Assembly: GCA_015258065.1 (NCBI GenBank)
Contig: JABZIZ010000003.1
Coordinates: forward strand, 1 to 64,000
DNA length: 64,000 bases
Direction: 5' to 3'
From: Lachnospiraceae bacterium
GTDB lineage: Bacteria; Bacillota; Clostridia; Lachnospirales; Lachnospiraceae
Under the pieces are notes generated by a model. It was not told the DNA's origin, ran no database searches, and saw only the letters and a list, made by a program, of their open reading frames with translations. This document shows, one piece after another, positions 1-8,199 of the stretch. Positions within the stretch are counted from its first letter, which is position 1, and each line of letters opens with the position of its first letter. Both the position numbers and the translations under genes were made by a program.

Positions 1-712
1 CCCCGACACTCAAACGACAGGCGCCACACATACCGGTACCATCCACCATGATCGGATTCATACTTACAATGGTATGGATGCCGAGATCTTGCGTCAATTT
101 ACAGACGAATTTCATCATAATCATCGGCCCGATTGCCACGCAGTGGTTATATTCATGCCCCTCCTGTTTCACAAGATCTTCCAGACATTTCGTCACCATT
201 CCGCTTCTTCCATACGAACCATCATCGGTCGTTACATAAAGATTAGAAACAGAGCCGATTTCCTTCTCCAAAATTACAAAATCTTTGTTTTTGGCGCCCA
301 GAATGCAATCCGCTGTGATTCCATGCTCCTTCAGCCATTTCAACTGTGGATAAACAGGCGCTGTCCCCACACCTCCAGCGATAAAAACAATCTTTTTCTT
401 TTGCAGTTCTTCTGGCGACATTTCCGTTAAGTCCGAAGGCTTTCCAAGAGGGCCTACCACATCGGCAAACGCATCTCCCGTTTTTTTCTGCGCCATCTTA
501 TAGGATTCCGCACCAACAATCTGGAAAACGATCTGGATCGTCCCTTCTTTACGATCATAGTCACAGATCGTCAAAGGAATCCTCTCTCCATCTTCTTCAC
601 AACGTGCAATCACAAACTGACCGGGGAGACATGCCTGTGCTACACGTGGAGCACGGACAATCATTTCAAAAATATTCGGTGCCAGTTCCCTGTCTTTCAG
701 AATTTGAAACAT
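1..712 (-). CDS. NfnA/GltA-type FAD/NAD-binding flavoprotein subunit (3' end outside window)
   Basis: The visible 237 residues match the sulfide dehydrogenase / NfnA / dihydroorotate-dehydrogenase electron-transfer family, which carries FAD and a [2Fe-2S] cluster and passes electrons between NAD(P)H and ferredoxin or a partner subunit. Seen here: an N-terminal FAD-binding barrel with RIPLT near residue 44, a nucleotide loop GGVGTAP near 113-119, and DGTGMCGACR near 224-233 supplying cluster cysteines. The family is about 280 residues, so roughly 40 C-terminal residues are cut off at base 1. The ATG at 712 follows a GGAGG; the ATG at 720 is in another frame and stops quickly. It lies 30 bp downstream of the zinc-ribbon protein gene, probably in the ftsK-folD operon. 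Whether it is NfnA or another member depends on the gene beyond the edge (usually the glutamate-synthase-like NfnB), which is not visible. Confidence 0.85.
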   Translation of the reverse strand, partial: MFQILKDRELAPNIFEMIVRAPRVAQACLPGQFVIARCEEDGERIPLTICDYDRKEGTIQIVFQIVGAESYKMAQKKTGDAFADVVGPLGKPSDLTEMSPEELQKKKIVFIAGGVGTAPVYPQLKWLKEHGITADCILGAKNKDFVILEKEIGSVSNLYVTTDDGSYGRSGMVTKCLEDLVKQEGHEYNHCVAIGPMIMMKFVCKLTQDLGIHTIVSMNPIMVDGTGMCGACRLSVG

Positions 713-742
713 CGTTTCATCAACCTCCTCATTCCTCTCATG

Positions 743-2158
743 CTATTTTAATTGCACCAGTACGATTTTTCCTGTGGAATCATAACCCAAACGATAGCAG
801 GTTCCATCATTTACATTGACAGAAAATTCCAAACCGCTTTTCTCAGTATGTCCATCATCATACACATGGTACTCTACTATTCTATAATACTCATCTGAAT
901 CCTGTACAGTAAAATTCCCATCCACTTCATAGGTGAAGAAACCTTCCTCATCTGCCTTCTTTCCTCCTGCATCTAAAAGGACCTCGTTGCGGATCAACGC
1001 ATTGATTAGGGCAGATACGGCCTGCTCTTTGCTTACCTGCGGTTTCAAAACAAGTTTATACCGTTTCGTAATGACCTCGCTCTGCTTGCCCTTGTCATCT
1101 ACGGCAAAAAAACGAAAAACAGAATCGCCATAAGGCATTTCCACCGGTGTTGTATATATTTTCGATTTCACGGAAGGTCTCGTTCCGTCTGACGTATAAT
1201 AAATGATACAACCCGCCTGCGCAATTGCCACAATCTTTGTGGGTTCAGAATAAATGCCGGATTCTTCCAGGATCTGGGGTGGCGGCACATCTTGCAAATG
1301 CAGCTGGAAACCAGCTTCAGATACTTTACTCTTTGCGCCCTTCGCAGAAATTGCAATCGCACGCAATAAAATATCTCCGCTTTTGCTAAGTGAGATCGGC
1401 TCCTGGTATTGGTTGCTGTGTGCGCTTGGTTTACTGCCGTCCAGTGTGTAATAAATGACATCTCCGGGTCCTGCGTGTATGGTCACCTTCTGTGCCTCGG
1501 AAAAAGTCCCACCCGCAGGAACAATAACGGGCTTCTGAACCAAATCGTTGCTGTACTCTTTCACCACTTCGGTATCCGGACAACGATCCAGAAGGTTCTG
1601 AAGAGAATCGAAATCTTCTCTCTTCCGGTAAATATCTGCTGTCATTCGATAGGCTTCTGCGGTTTCTGCTTCAGAAAATCTCGCCGAATTGATGATCTTG
1701 TCAAGCGTTACAAGGGCACCCGTATCATCAGATGCCTCCCTCTGATCGCTTGCAAGAGTTAAAATCACCGTGGCATTGGTCGGTTCTTTCTCCATCGTTT
1801 TCTTAAGGAGCGCAATGGATTCCTTCAACCTGCCCTCCGTGCGAAGTGTTTCCGCTCTTTTCAAGTCCCTTTCTGAAGAGGTTTTCTCAAACCAGACGGT
1901 AAATATGATCAATACCAAGACGACAGCGCTCATCAGCAGACGAAGCGGGTGCTCTTTTATTTGCAAGCGTAGGGAACCCTTTTTCCGGATACGCTCTTCT
2001 TCCTTCCCGCTGATATGTTTGCCGACTCCACGAAGAGAACGATGAATCTCATTCTCGATTTCCGGTTCAAACTCCGGAACCATGTGAACCTCTCTACCGC
2101 AGGCATCACAATACATGTGTCCTTCCGGAATATCAGCCCCGCAGTTTGTACATTTCAA
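743..2158 (-). CDS. Zinc-ribbon, single-pass membrane protein with chitobiase-like C-terminal repeats
   Basis: A protein of 471 residues with an unusual architecture. It begins with a four-cysteine zinc ribbon (C3, C6, C17, C20), followed by a charged linker, one hydrophobic span near residues 73-90, a helical region that looks TPR-like (about 95-200), and two copies of a domain containing IYYT-DG-(S/T)-(K/R)PS near 230 and 315. That motif is typical of the chitobiase/beta-hexosaminidase C-terminal (CHB_HEX_C_1) fold. The start is chosen as the TTG whose bases overlap the folD stop (TTGA) with GAGGA upstream; this puts the CxxC immediately after the start, as is usual for such ribbons. The longer frame from 2188 has no good ribosome site. 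Predicted topology: ribbon inside, repeats outside. Function unknown; a surface or envelope-binding role is inference. Confidence 0.7.
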   Translation of the reverse strand: MKCTNCGADIPEGHMYCDACGREVHMVPEFEPEIENEIHRSLRGVGKHISGKEEERIRKKGSLRLQIKEHPLRLLMSAVVLVLIIFTVWFEKTSSERDLKRAETLRTEGRLKESIALLKKTMEKEPTNATVILTLASDQREASDDTGALVTLDKIINSARFSEAETAEAYRMTADIYRKREDFDSLQNLLDRCPDTEVVKEYSNDLVQKPVIVPAGGTFSEAQKVTIHAGPGDVIYYTLDGSKPSAHSNQYQEPISLSKSGDILLRAIAISAKGAKSKVSEAGFQLHLQDVPPPQILEESGIYSEPTKIVAIAQAGCIIYYTSDGTRPSVKSKIYTTPVEMPYGDSVFRFFAVDDKGKQSEVITKRYKLVLKPQVSKEQAVSALINALIRNEVLLDAGGKKADEEGFFTYEVDGNFTVQDSDEYYRIVEYHVYDDGHTEKSGLEFSVNVNDGTCYRLGYDSTGKIVLVQLK

Positions 2159-3009
2159 GCCCGTTTCCTCATCCAACTGATCCCGCAATTATTCACCAGC
2201 ATGGCAATGGTCATCGGCCCCACCCCTCCCGGCACAGGAGTAATTGCGGAGGCTATCCCTTCCACAGACGCAAAATCGACATCCCCACAGAGTTTCCCAT
2301 CTGCCATCCGATGCATGCCGACATCAATCACAGTGGCACCCTTTTTAATATAATCCGCTGTGATTTTCTTAGGCTTTCCCATCGCCACAATCAAAATATC
2401 TGCCTGTTTGCATAGATCCTCCAGATTTTTTGTGTGCGAGTGGGCAATCGTCACGGTCGCATTTTCTCTCAGCATTAAGACAGCCATCGGTTTGCCAACA
2501 ATATGGCTGCGCCCCACGATCACACAATGCTGCCCATCAATTGTAACCTTCGATCGCCTTAAAAGCTCCAGAATACCGGCTGGTGTACAAGGGATAAATC
2601 CTTCTTCTCCTGTCAAAAGCCGACCTGCATTCAAAGGATGAAAACCATCCACATCCTTTTCCGGCGCAATCGCTCTCGTCATTCTCTGCGCGTCCATATG
2701 GGGCGGCAGGGGAAGCTGGAGTAAAATCCCGTCAATCTCCGGATCCTTATTCAAGCGCTCAATCAAGGTTAACACCTCTTCTTGCGATGCGGTTGCCGGA
2801 AAAGAGAAAATCTTGGATATCATACCGACTGTCTCACATGCTTTTTTCTTATTTCTCACATAGATCTGCGAGGCGGGATCTTCTCCTACTAAAACGACTG
2901 CCAGTGCGGGTCCGCGTCCGTAAATCTCCCCCAAATCCTGGATTTTTTTCTTCCACTCTTCCTTGATCTGCCCGGCGATTTCTATGCCGTCTATCTTTCG
3001 TGTTTCCAT
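2155..3009 (-). CDS. folD: Methylenetetrahydrofolate dehydrogenase / methenyl-THF cyclohydrolase
   Basis: Bifunctional FolD interconverts 5,10-methylene-THF, methenyl-THF and 10-formyl-THF in cytosolic one-carbon metabolism. At 284 residues it has the usual family length. The catalytic-site segment YVRNKKKA (about 50-57) supplies the conserved Tyr and Lys, PLPPHMDA is the substrate loop, and GRSHIVGKPMA (about 164-174) is the NADP-binding Rossmann loop, with GGVGPMT near the C-terminus. The ATG at 3009 sits behind a strong AGGAGG; upstream in-frame codons lie inside or next to the end of ftsK and are rejected. The gene lies 25 bp after ftsK and overlaps the next gene by 4 bases, so it is translationally coupled inside this operon. 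Confidence 0.97.
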   Translation of the reverse strand: METRKIDGIEIAGQIKEEWKKKIQDLGEIYGRGPALAVVLVGEDPASQIYVRNKKKACETVGMISKIFSFPATASQEEVLTLIERLNKDPEIDGILLQLPLPPHMDAQRMTRAIAPEKDVDGFHPLNAGRLLTGEEGFIPCTPAGILELLRRSKVTIDGQHCVIVGRSHIVGKPMAVLMLRENATVTIAHSHTKNLEDLCKQADILIVAMGKPKKITADYIKKGATVIDVGMHRMADGKLCGDVDFASVEGIASAITPVPGGVGPMTIAMLVNNCGISWMRKRA

Positions 3010-3034
3010 CCTGTCCTCCTGCTTCGATCTCCGT

Positions 3035-5686
3035 TTAGGAAGCCGACTCCTTCGCCGGACCATTTAACAGATAATCTTCAAACTGGTCCATTGTCATCAG
3101 AATTTTCCTTGGTTTGGTTCCCTCTTCTTCCCCGACCACACCCGCTTCACAAAGTTGATCCATGATTCTAGCGGCTCGATTAAAGCCGATTTTAAAAATA
3201 CGCTGTAAGTTTCCGATGGACGCTTTTTCCTTTCCGATAATAAAACGTCCTGCATCTTCAAAATATTCATCGCGGTCAGGTGCTTCTTCATTTGTTTCCA
3301 TGCCTGCTGTCCCGATTCCCGCAATACCTTCCATGGTGGCAATGGCCTCCTGCACATCCTCCTGATAAGAGTTTGTCTCCTGTTTCTTCAGAAAATCGGT
3401 GATATCCTGTATCTCTTTATCCGAAACAAAGGCCCCCTGTACGCGAATGGGTTTGGAATAGCTCTGTGGAAAGAAGAGCATATCGCCCTTTCCCAATAAC
3501 TTCTCCGCCCCATTCATATCCAGAATGGTTCGGGAATCCGTACCGGAAGAAACGGCAAAGGCAATGCGGCTCGGCATATTAGCCTTGATCAGCCCTGTAA
3601 TCACATCCACAGAAGGACGTTGTGTCGCAATAATCAAATGAATCCCTGCCGCTCTTGCCAGCTGTGCCAGGCGACAAATCGCGGTTTCCACCTCATTTTT
3701 TGAAACCATCATCAAATCTGCTAACTCATCCACAATCAGTACAATCTGCGGTAGTTTTTCATATCCCTCTTCCCCTTGGTGCAATTCGACAAACTTGTTA
3801 TAACCACTTAAATCCCTAACCTCTGCATCTGCAAATTTTTTGTACCTTCTGGTCATTTCCGCAACCGCCCAGCCCAACGCAGCAGCTGCCTTTTTAGGAT
3901 CGGTCACAACCGGAATCAATAGGTGTGGAATCGAATTATAGACGTTCAATTCCACTACCTTTGGATCAATCATAATCAATTTTACATCCTCGGGTCTCGA
4001 CTTATAGAGGAGACTGAGAATCATCGTATTAATGCAGACGGACTTGCCGCTCCCCGTAGAGCCTGCAATCAGCAAATGGGGCATCTTGGCAAGATCGGTC
4101 ACGATGGTTTCACCTGCAATATCCTTCCCTACGGCAAAAGTCAGTGCCGCAGTGGAAGTCTGATAAGCTTGTGACTCCAAAAGTTCCCGCAGTGTGACGG
4201 TAATGTTTTCTTTGTTGGGCACCTCGATCCCTACTGCCACCTTACCGGGAATCGGCGCTTCGATCCGAATATCCGTTGCAGCCAGATTCAACTTAATATC
4301 ATCGGAGAGATTCAGGATTTTGGATACTTTCACCCCGATTTCCGGCTGTAACTCATACCTGGTGACCGTCGGTCCCTGTGAGACATCGGTCACCTTCGCA
4401 TTCACGCCGAATGTATGAAGGATCTTTTCCAGCCGCTGTGCCGTTTCTTTTAAGTGGATCCTGGAGTCTCCTCCTCTGTTCCGATTCGGTGCTTTTAACA
4501 ATGTGATAGGCGGGAAAATATATTCTCCCCTGTTTTGATCCGTCGGCTCCAGTGCTGCTTTTGGTTTGGCGAGTGGTTTTCTGTGCTCAACCCGAGGCGA
4601 CAAACTTTCATGTAAGCTCGAACCTTCCTCCGTAAAGCTACGATCGTTCTCTACGGCCTCCTTTTCTTCCTTTGTCTCCTCTTCCTTTATATCTTCTTCC
4701 CTTGCTTTTTTTTCAGTCTGTGGGGAAACAACAGACGCATTGCCTGTTGCGAGTCTGTTATTTTCCCGGTCTTTCTCAAAAGATATAAACGTTGGTGCTT
4801 GTTCCTTCTCATCCGGAGAAAAACTTCCATGGATGGTGATTTCATGAATGTCATTGATTTCATCCGCCTGCTGTCTTAGAACCGGAAGAACAGGCTCTGT
4901 CAAGCGGTCCGGTTGTTCCGGCTCCTCTTCTGCAGCCTGTTTCAGATCGGTATCAGACGTCATGCCAACGGCATATTTGCGCGCCCGGGGCAGAGACGTC
5001 CTCTTTCTGGACGCCCCCTCTTCCCGTTTTTGTCGTTGTTCCCTACGTTCCTTACGATGTGAGAGGTATTCTGCCGTATCAGCCTCTGCCTTCGAATAAA
5101 CCGCCATCGTTCCCCTGCGCAGGCCTTCGATAAAAGATCTTTCTGTCAAAATCACAATACAAATAATGCCCAGCACGATCACCAAAAGAATGGTCCCCGT
5201 ATCCGACAGATAGCGATAGAGGAAGGCCCCGATACCTCCCGCAATCGCTCCACCTCCACCTCGAATGGCAGCGGAAGATTCATATCTCTCTGCAAGAGTG
5301 GCAAGGGACGCATCGTTCAACCGCCCCATCAGCAAATCGGTAAAGATGCCAAACTGCAAACACAGCACCACACCGGCCACAATTTTCATCACCACAAGAT
5401 CCGTATTCCTGGAACCGGCATTGGAAATATAAAAGAAGGTGGCAAACGCCAACAAAACAGGGACAATGTAAGCTAAAATACCGAACAGGCCGAACATCAC
5501 ATGGGAAAGAAGATCTCCAACTTTTCCACAAAAACCAAAATTGCACAACAGAAGAAGGATCATCACAAAAAGCAATACAATGCAAATGATCTCGTCTCTG
5601 AGTGCATAATTTTCTGAACGATAGGATTGTTGAGACCTGGTAGAAGCTCTCCCCGGCTTCCTTCTTCTTTTTCTCTGATTAGACAT
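3035..5686 (-). CDS. ftsK: FtsK/SpoIIIE DNA translocase
   Basis: Membrane-anchored DNA pump that moves chromosomal DNA through the division or sporulation septum. The 883 residues show a basic N-terminus, four to five hydrophobic spans (about 30-52, 62-87, 98-118, 148-182), a long charged low-complexity linker (about 200-400), and the motor. Walker A GSTGSGKS is at about 542-549, Walker B IVLIVDELADLM near 655, and the RecA-like motor ends with ATQRPSVDVITG. The C-terminal winged-helix gamma domain (about 810-875), which in the family reads polar DNA sequences, is complete. The ATG at 5686 has GGGGA upstream and lies about 22 bases after a predicted extended -10 promoter. It is the first gene of a minus operon with folD. 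FtsK and SpoIIIE cannot be told apart from sequence alone. Confidence 0.95.
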   Translation of the reverse strand: MSNQRKRRRKPGRASTRSQQSYRSENYALRDEIICIVLLFVMILLLLCNFGFCGKVGDLLSHVMFGLFGILAYIVPVLLAFATFFYISNAGSRNTDLVVMKIVAGVVLCLQFGIFTDLLMGRLNDASLATLAERYESSAAIRGGGGAIAGGIGAFLYRYLSDTGTILLVIVLGIICIVILTERSFIEGLRRGTMAVYSKAEADTAEYLSHRKERREQRQKREEGASRKRTSLPRARKYAVGMTSDTDLKQAAEEEPEQPDRLTEPVLPVLRQQADEINDIHEITIHGSFSPDEKEQAPTFISFEKDRENNRLATGNASVVSPQTEKKAREEDIKEEETKEEKEAVENDRSFTEEGSSLHESLSPRVEHRKPLAKPKAALEPTDQNRGEYIFPPITLLKAPNRNRGGDSRIHLKETAQRLEKILHTFGVNAKVTDVSQGPTVTRYELQPEIGVKVSKILNLSDDIKLNLAATDIRIEAPIPGKVAVGIEVPNKENITVTLRELLESQAYQTSTAALTFAVGKDIAGETIVTDLAKMPHLLIAGSTGSGKSVCINTMILSLLYKSRPEDVKLIMIDPKVVELNVYNSIPHLLIPVVTDPKKAAAALGWAVAEMTRRYKKFADAEVRDLSGYNKFVELHQGEEGYEKLPQIVLIVDELADLMMVSKNEVETAICRLAQLARAAGIHLIIATQRPSVDVITGLIKANMPSRIAFAVSSGTDSRTILDMNGAEKLLGKGDMLFFPQSYSKPIRVQGAFVSDKEIQDITDFLKKQETNSYQEDVQEAIATMEGIAGIGTAGMETNEEAPDRDEYFEDAGRFIIGKEKASIGNLQRIFKIGFNRAARIMDQLCEAGVVGEEEGTKPRKILMTMDQFEDYLLNGPAKESAS

Positions 5687-5714
5687 ATTTCCCCTTAAAT
5701 CCGAAAGTCATTTC

Positions 5715-5723
5715 AGTATATCA
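5715..5723 (-). promoter_or_regulatory. Extended -10 promoter for ftsK operon
   Basis: On the minus strand the sequence TGATATACT gives an extended -10 (TG-n-TATACT) about 30 bases upstream of the ftsK start. No good -35 is visible at 16-18 bp, which is tolerated for extended -10 promoters. It faces away from a similar element on the other strand at 5739-5747. Confidence 0.45.
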
Positions 5724-5738
5724 TTTTTGATTTTCTTA

Positions 5739-5747
5739 TGCTATACT
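5739..5747 (+). promoter_or_regulatory. Extended -10 promoter for the 5798 gene
   Basis: TGCTATACT on the + strand is an extended -10 (TG-n-TATACT) about 50 bases upstream of the ATG at 5798. A consensus -35 is missing. The two divergent -10 elements are under 30 bp apart, so opposing polymerases would probably compete. Confidence 0.45.
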
Positions 5748-5797
5748 TAACGCGCTGTAAACAAGGGTACCAATGAACAGAAACAGGAGAACCACCT

Positions 5798-6400
5798 ATG
5801 GAATTTAAACAGGTCGCTGAGACAGGCACATTGAAACAAATCGGCAAACAGCAACAGTCCTCTTTAAGAATCAGAGAAGTTGCAGACCATTGCAAATTAT
5901 TAAAGACAGATAGTGGATTGAAAGTGGAATGTACCTATACCGGAAGCGGTGCATCTGCCTATATTCAATATGTAGATAATCACCGCGAAGAATTAACCAA
6001 GTACCTTATGAATCCGGATATCGCAGATTTTTATGACTGGATGGAGGAAAGTCATCAGACTCCCGAGTCGCTCAAGAAACACGAGAAGGAACTCCTGATT
6101 CTTTATGTCAATTTCGACCCAACGACGAAAATCATGGAAACAGGCATTTCAGATGACAGTGTGACGATGAAATTGGGAGCCCCGCTTGTTCGCATCAATC
6201 TGACTGATCTGTCGCGCGACGCCTTTAAACTGAAAATCTACAATATGCTTTTGCTTGCGGATGAAATTGCACGCGCCATGGGAAATCAAGAACTTCGACA
6301 AATGTCAGATATTCAAATGGTAAAAACTTATCTGGCAGAGATTTACGACAAATACCATGAAGAAGATACGACCCCTGCCTACGATCGCATTCCCTCTTGA
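5798..6400 (+). CDS. Uncharacterised 200-residue soluble protein
   Basis: I do not recognise this family. The protein has 200 residues, no signal peptide, no membrane span, no cysteine pair and no obvious nucleotide-binding motif. It is mixed alpha/beta at the N-terminus (about 1-75, including GSGASAYIQYV), and the C-terminal third looks helical and acidic. The ATG at 5798 is preceded by AGGAG at a good distance, and an extended -10 lies upstream, so it is very probably expressed. It stands alone on the + strand between two minus-strand operons, and its stop is only 8 bases from the proB stop, so transcripts converge there. No function can be inferred from its neighbours. Confidence 0.75.
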   Translation: MEFKQVAETGTLKQIGKQQQSSLRIREVADHCKLLKTDSGLKVECTYTGSGASAYIQYVDNHREELTKYLMNPDIADFYDWMEESHQTPESLKKHEKELLILYVNFDPTTKIMETGISDDSVTMKLGAPLVRINLTDLSRDAFKLKIYNMLLLADEIARAMGNQELRQMSDIQMVKTYLAEIYDKYHEEDTTPAYDRIPS

Positions 6401-6408
6401 TTCCGAAA

Positions 6409-7212
6409 TCACATGGATCTTTTGTTTTGTGCGGTAAAAAGGGTTCCGACAATCTGCTTATCAATGATTCGATAGAGATTTTCGGGATCCCTTCCATACG
6501 CAATCAGTACATCCACTCCATGTTTTGTGGCATATTCTGCCGCTTCTAATTTCGTAACCATTCCACCCGTTCCACGATTGCTCGCAGTTCCTTCTGCCAG
6601 ACCGTATATGCCTTCATCTATATGGTCTACTCTGCTGATTAAGTGAGCATCATGGTATTTCTCCGGGTTTTTATCGAACAATCCTTCCTGATCTGTAAGC
6701 AAGATCAGTTTCGAGGCTTCACAGAAGACCGCCACAATGGCGGAAAGCATATCATTATCCGAGAAAAGGCGCCTACTGGAGAAAATTTCTTCATGGGAAA
6801 CCGAATCATTTTCATTGATAATGGGAATCACCCTGCTTTCCAATAGCGCATTCAACGTATTTTTTAGATTTTTTCTCCTGACCGGATGATCGATATCTGT
6901 ATTATCCAGCAAAATCTGTCCGGTTAGTCTTCCGTACTCTCGAAAAAGTTTGTCATAAAGGTGCATTAACTCACACTGACCAACGGCGGCTGCCGCCTGC
7001 TTCATTCTTAACTCGGTAGGCTTTTGCAAGAGTCTCATCTTATTAACTCCCACAGCGATTGCACCGGAAGAAACCAAAACCATCTCATATCCTCTGGCCT
7101 CAATCGCCGCCAAGGTGCGACAGATCAGATCAATGGTCCGAATATCGATCTCTCCTTCTGTATTTGTCAGCGTCGATGTGCCAACCTTCACAACGATGCG
7201 CTTCTTATTCAT
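6409..7212 (-). CDS. proB: Glutamate 5-kinase
   Basis: ProB phosphorylates L-glutamate to gamma-glutamyl phosphate, the first step of proline synthesis, in the cytosol. The 267-residue protein carries the amino-acid-kinase fold: VKVGTSTLT near the N-terminus (phosphate-binding lysine and glycine), VSSGAIAVG, the IINENDSVS substrate loop, and GTGGMVTKLEAA near the end. It stops after the kinase domain: the C-terminal PUA domain seen in the 370-residue enterobacterial enzyme is absent, as in many Gram-positive short forms. It is the last gene of the DUF1538-to-proB operon, 33 bp after the J-domain gene. The usual partner proA is not adjacent, which is unusual. Confidence 0.95.
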   Translation of the reverse strand: MNKKRIVVKVGTSTLTNTEGEIDIRTIDLICRTLAAIEARGYEMVLVSSGAIAVGVNKMRLLQKPTELRMKQAAAAVGQCELMHLYDKLFREYGRLTGQILLDNTDIDHPVRRKNLKNTLNALLESRVIPIINENDSVSHEEIFSSRRLFSDNDMLSAIVAVFCEASKLILLTDQEGLFDKNPEKYHDAHLISRVDHIDEGIYGLAEGTASNRGTGGMVTKLEAAEYATKHGVDVLIAYGRDPENLYRIIDKQIVGTLFTAQNKRSM

Positions 7213-7245
7213 CCTGCCTCCTGATGGATACCTGAATGCCTGGGT

Positions 7246-7779
7246 CTACCTCTGGAACGTGCCATGAATGGACTCAAACTGCTGATTGATAACCTGTACC
7301 ACCCTCTGATCACCAGACACATTATCCGGATGAAAAATCTTCATCAAATCACGATACCGTTTCTTTAGCGCCGATTCGGAATGTACTCCACAGAACAAAA
7401 GCTCCTGATCTGCCTGATCAAATGCTCCTTCCAGATAAGACTTCTCTTTCTCCAGGTGATACCTTTCCCTCTCTAACAAAGACCTGTCTTCATCTAAATG
7501 GTCATAAGCTTCGCGCAACATTTGCAGTTTTTGCTCTACCAAGGCTTCTCTTTGATCTAACAACTTACGATCTCGTTCCAACCGTCTTTGATAGCGCTCC
7601 TGTTCCAGAAGAAACTGCTTCTTTTCCTTTTGAAGATGTTTGGATTCATCCTGCAGTGCGCTTTCCTGATTCACCAGCCTGCAACTCTCTTTGAAGAGCC
7701 AAGTACGAAGCTCTTTCAGGCTGTTTTCACTCAAATTCGGAAGCATTTCCTCCACTTGTTTGAGTGCCTTCTCTTCCAT
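7246..7779 (-). CDS. Coiled-coil protein with C-terminal J domain
   Basis: A protein of 177 residues. Residues about 35-125 are a strongly charged heptad-rich coiled coil (for example LERDRKLLDQREALVEQKLQ). Residues about 128-175 resemble a compact DnaJ domain with the diagnostic HPD tripeptide (KIFHPDNVSGD) after a basic helix (LKKRYRDLMK). In the J-domain family HPD stimulates DnaK ATP hydrolysis, so this may be a dedicated DnaK co-chaperone or scaffold; that role is inference. It lacks the Gly/Phe region and zinc-finger cysteines of DnaJ. The ATG at 7779 is 3 bases after the gerW stop, so it is coupled to gerW. The order coiled coil first, J domain last, is notable. Confidence 0.75.
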   Translation of the reverse strand: MEEKALKQVEEMLPNLSENSLKELRTWLFKESCRLVNQESALQDESKHLQKEKKQFLLEQERYQRRLERDRKLLDQREALVEQKLQMLREAYDHLDEDRSLLERERYHLEKEKSYLEGAFDQADQELLFCGVHSESALKKRYRDLMKIFHPDNVSGDQRVVQVINQQFESIHGTFQR

Positions 7780-7782
7780 GCC

Positions 7783-8184
7783 TTATTTTTCTCCGTCCAT
7801 TTCTTCTCTAAAAGCTACCTCTTTTGCATCATCATCACTCATCATCCCCCGTTGATCGGGTGCAAAACGATCTACCATATCCGGAATCAAATCCAACACC
7901 TTGGTAAGCACGTCCTGATTCCTGACATGAACCAGTTTCGTTTGCCCATTTCGAATGATTAGAATCGCATTCGGAGTCATCTTCGCTCCAAATCCACCGG
8001 TTCCGGAATTCTTTTTATCTGCACTGCTTGCTCCTGCGCCCACTCCAAGCGTTACATCCACAAGAGGGACCAGAACGGTATCCCCTACCTTGGTTGGCTG
8101 ACCGACCACCGTTTTGGATGCCAACATCGCATCCATCCCCTTGAAAAGTGAGGATATTACCTCACCGAAATTATTTTGATCCAT
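7783..8184 (-). CDS. gerW: GerW (YtfJ) family spore protein
   Basis: A small protein of 133 residues matching the GerW/YtfJ family, whose Bacillus subtilis member is needed for normal spore germination. Characteristic features are the N-terminal helix, the VVGQPTKVGDTVLVPLVDV strand, the glycine-rich GVGAGASS segment followed by GTGGFGAKMTPNAILII, and the NGQTKLVHV strand before a helical C-terminus. Length is usual for the family. It has no signal peptide or membrane span. It follows the DUF2953 gene by 15 bp and precedes the J-domain gene by 3 bp; the gerW-DUF2953 pairing is common in Clostridia and supports the call. It implies a lineage with sporulation ancestry but does not prove that this strain sporulates. 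Confidence 0.9.
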   Translation of the reverse strand: MDQNNFGEVISSLFKGMDAMLASKTVVGQPTKVGDTVLVPLVDVTLGVGAGASSADKKNSGTGGFGAKMTPNAILIIRNGQTKLVHVRNQDVLTKVLDLIPDMVDRFAPDQRGMMSDDDAKEVAFREEMDGEK

Positions 8185-8199
8185 TTCCTCTCATCTCCT

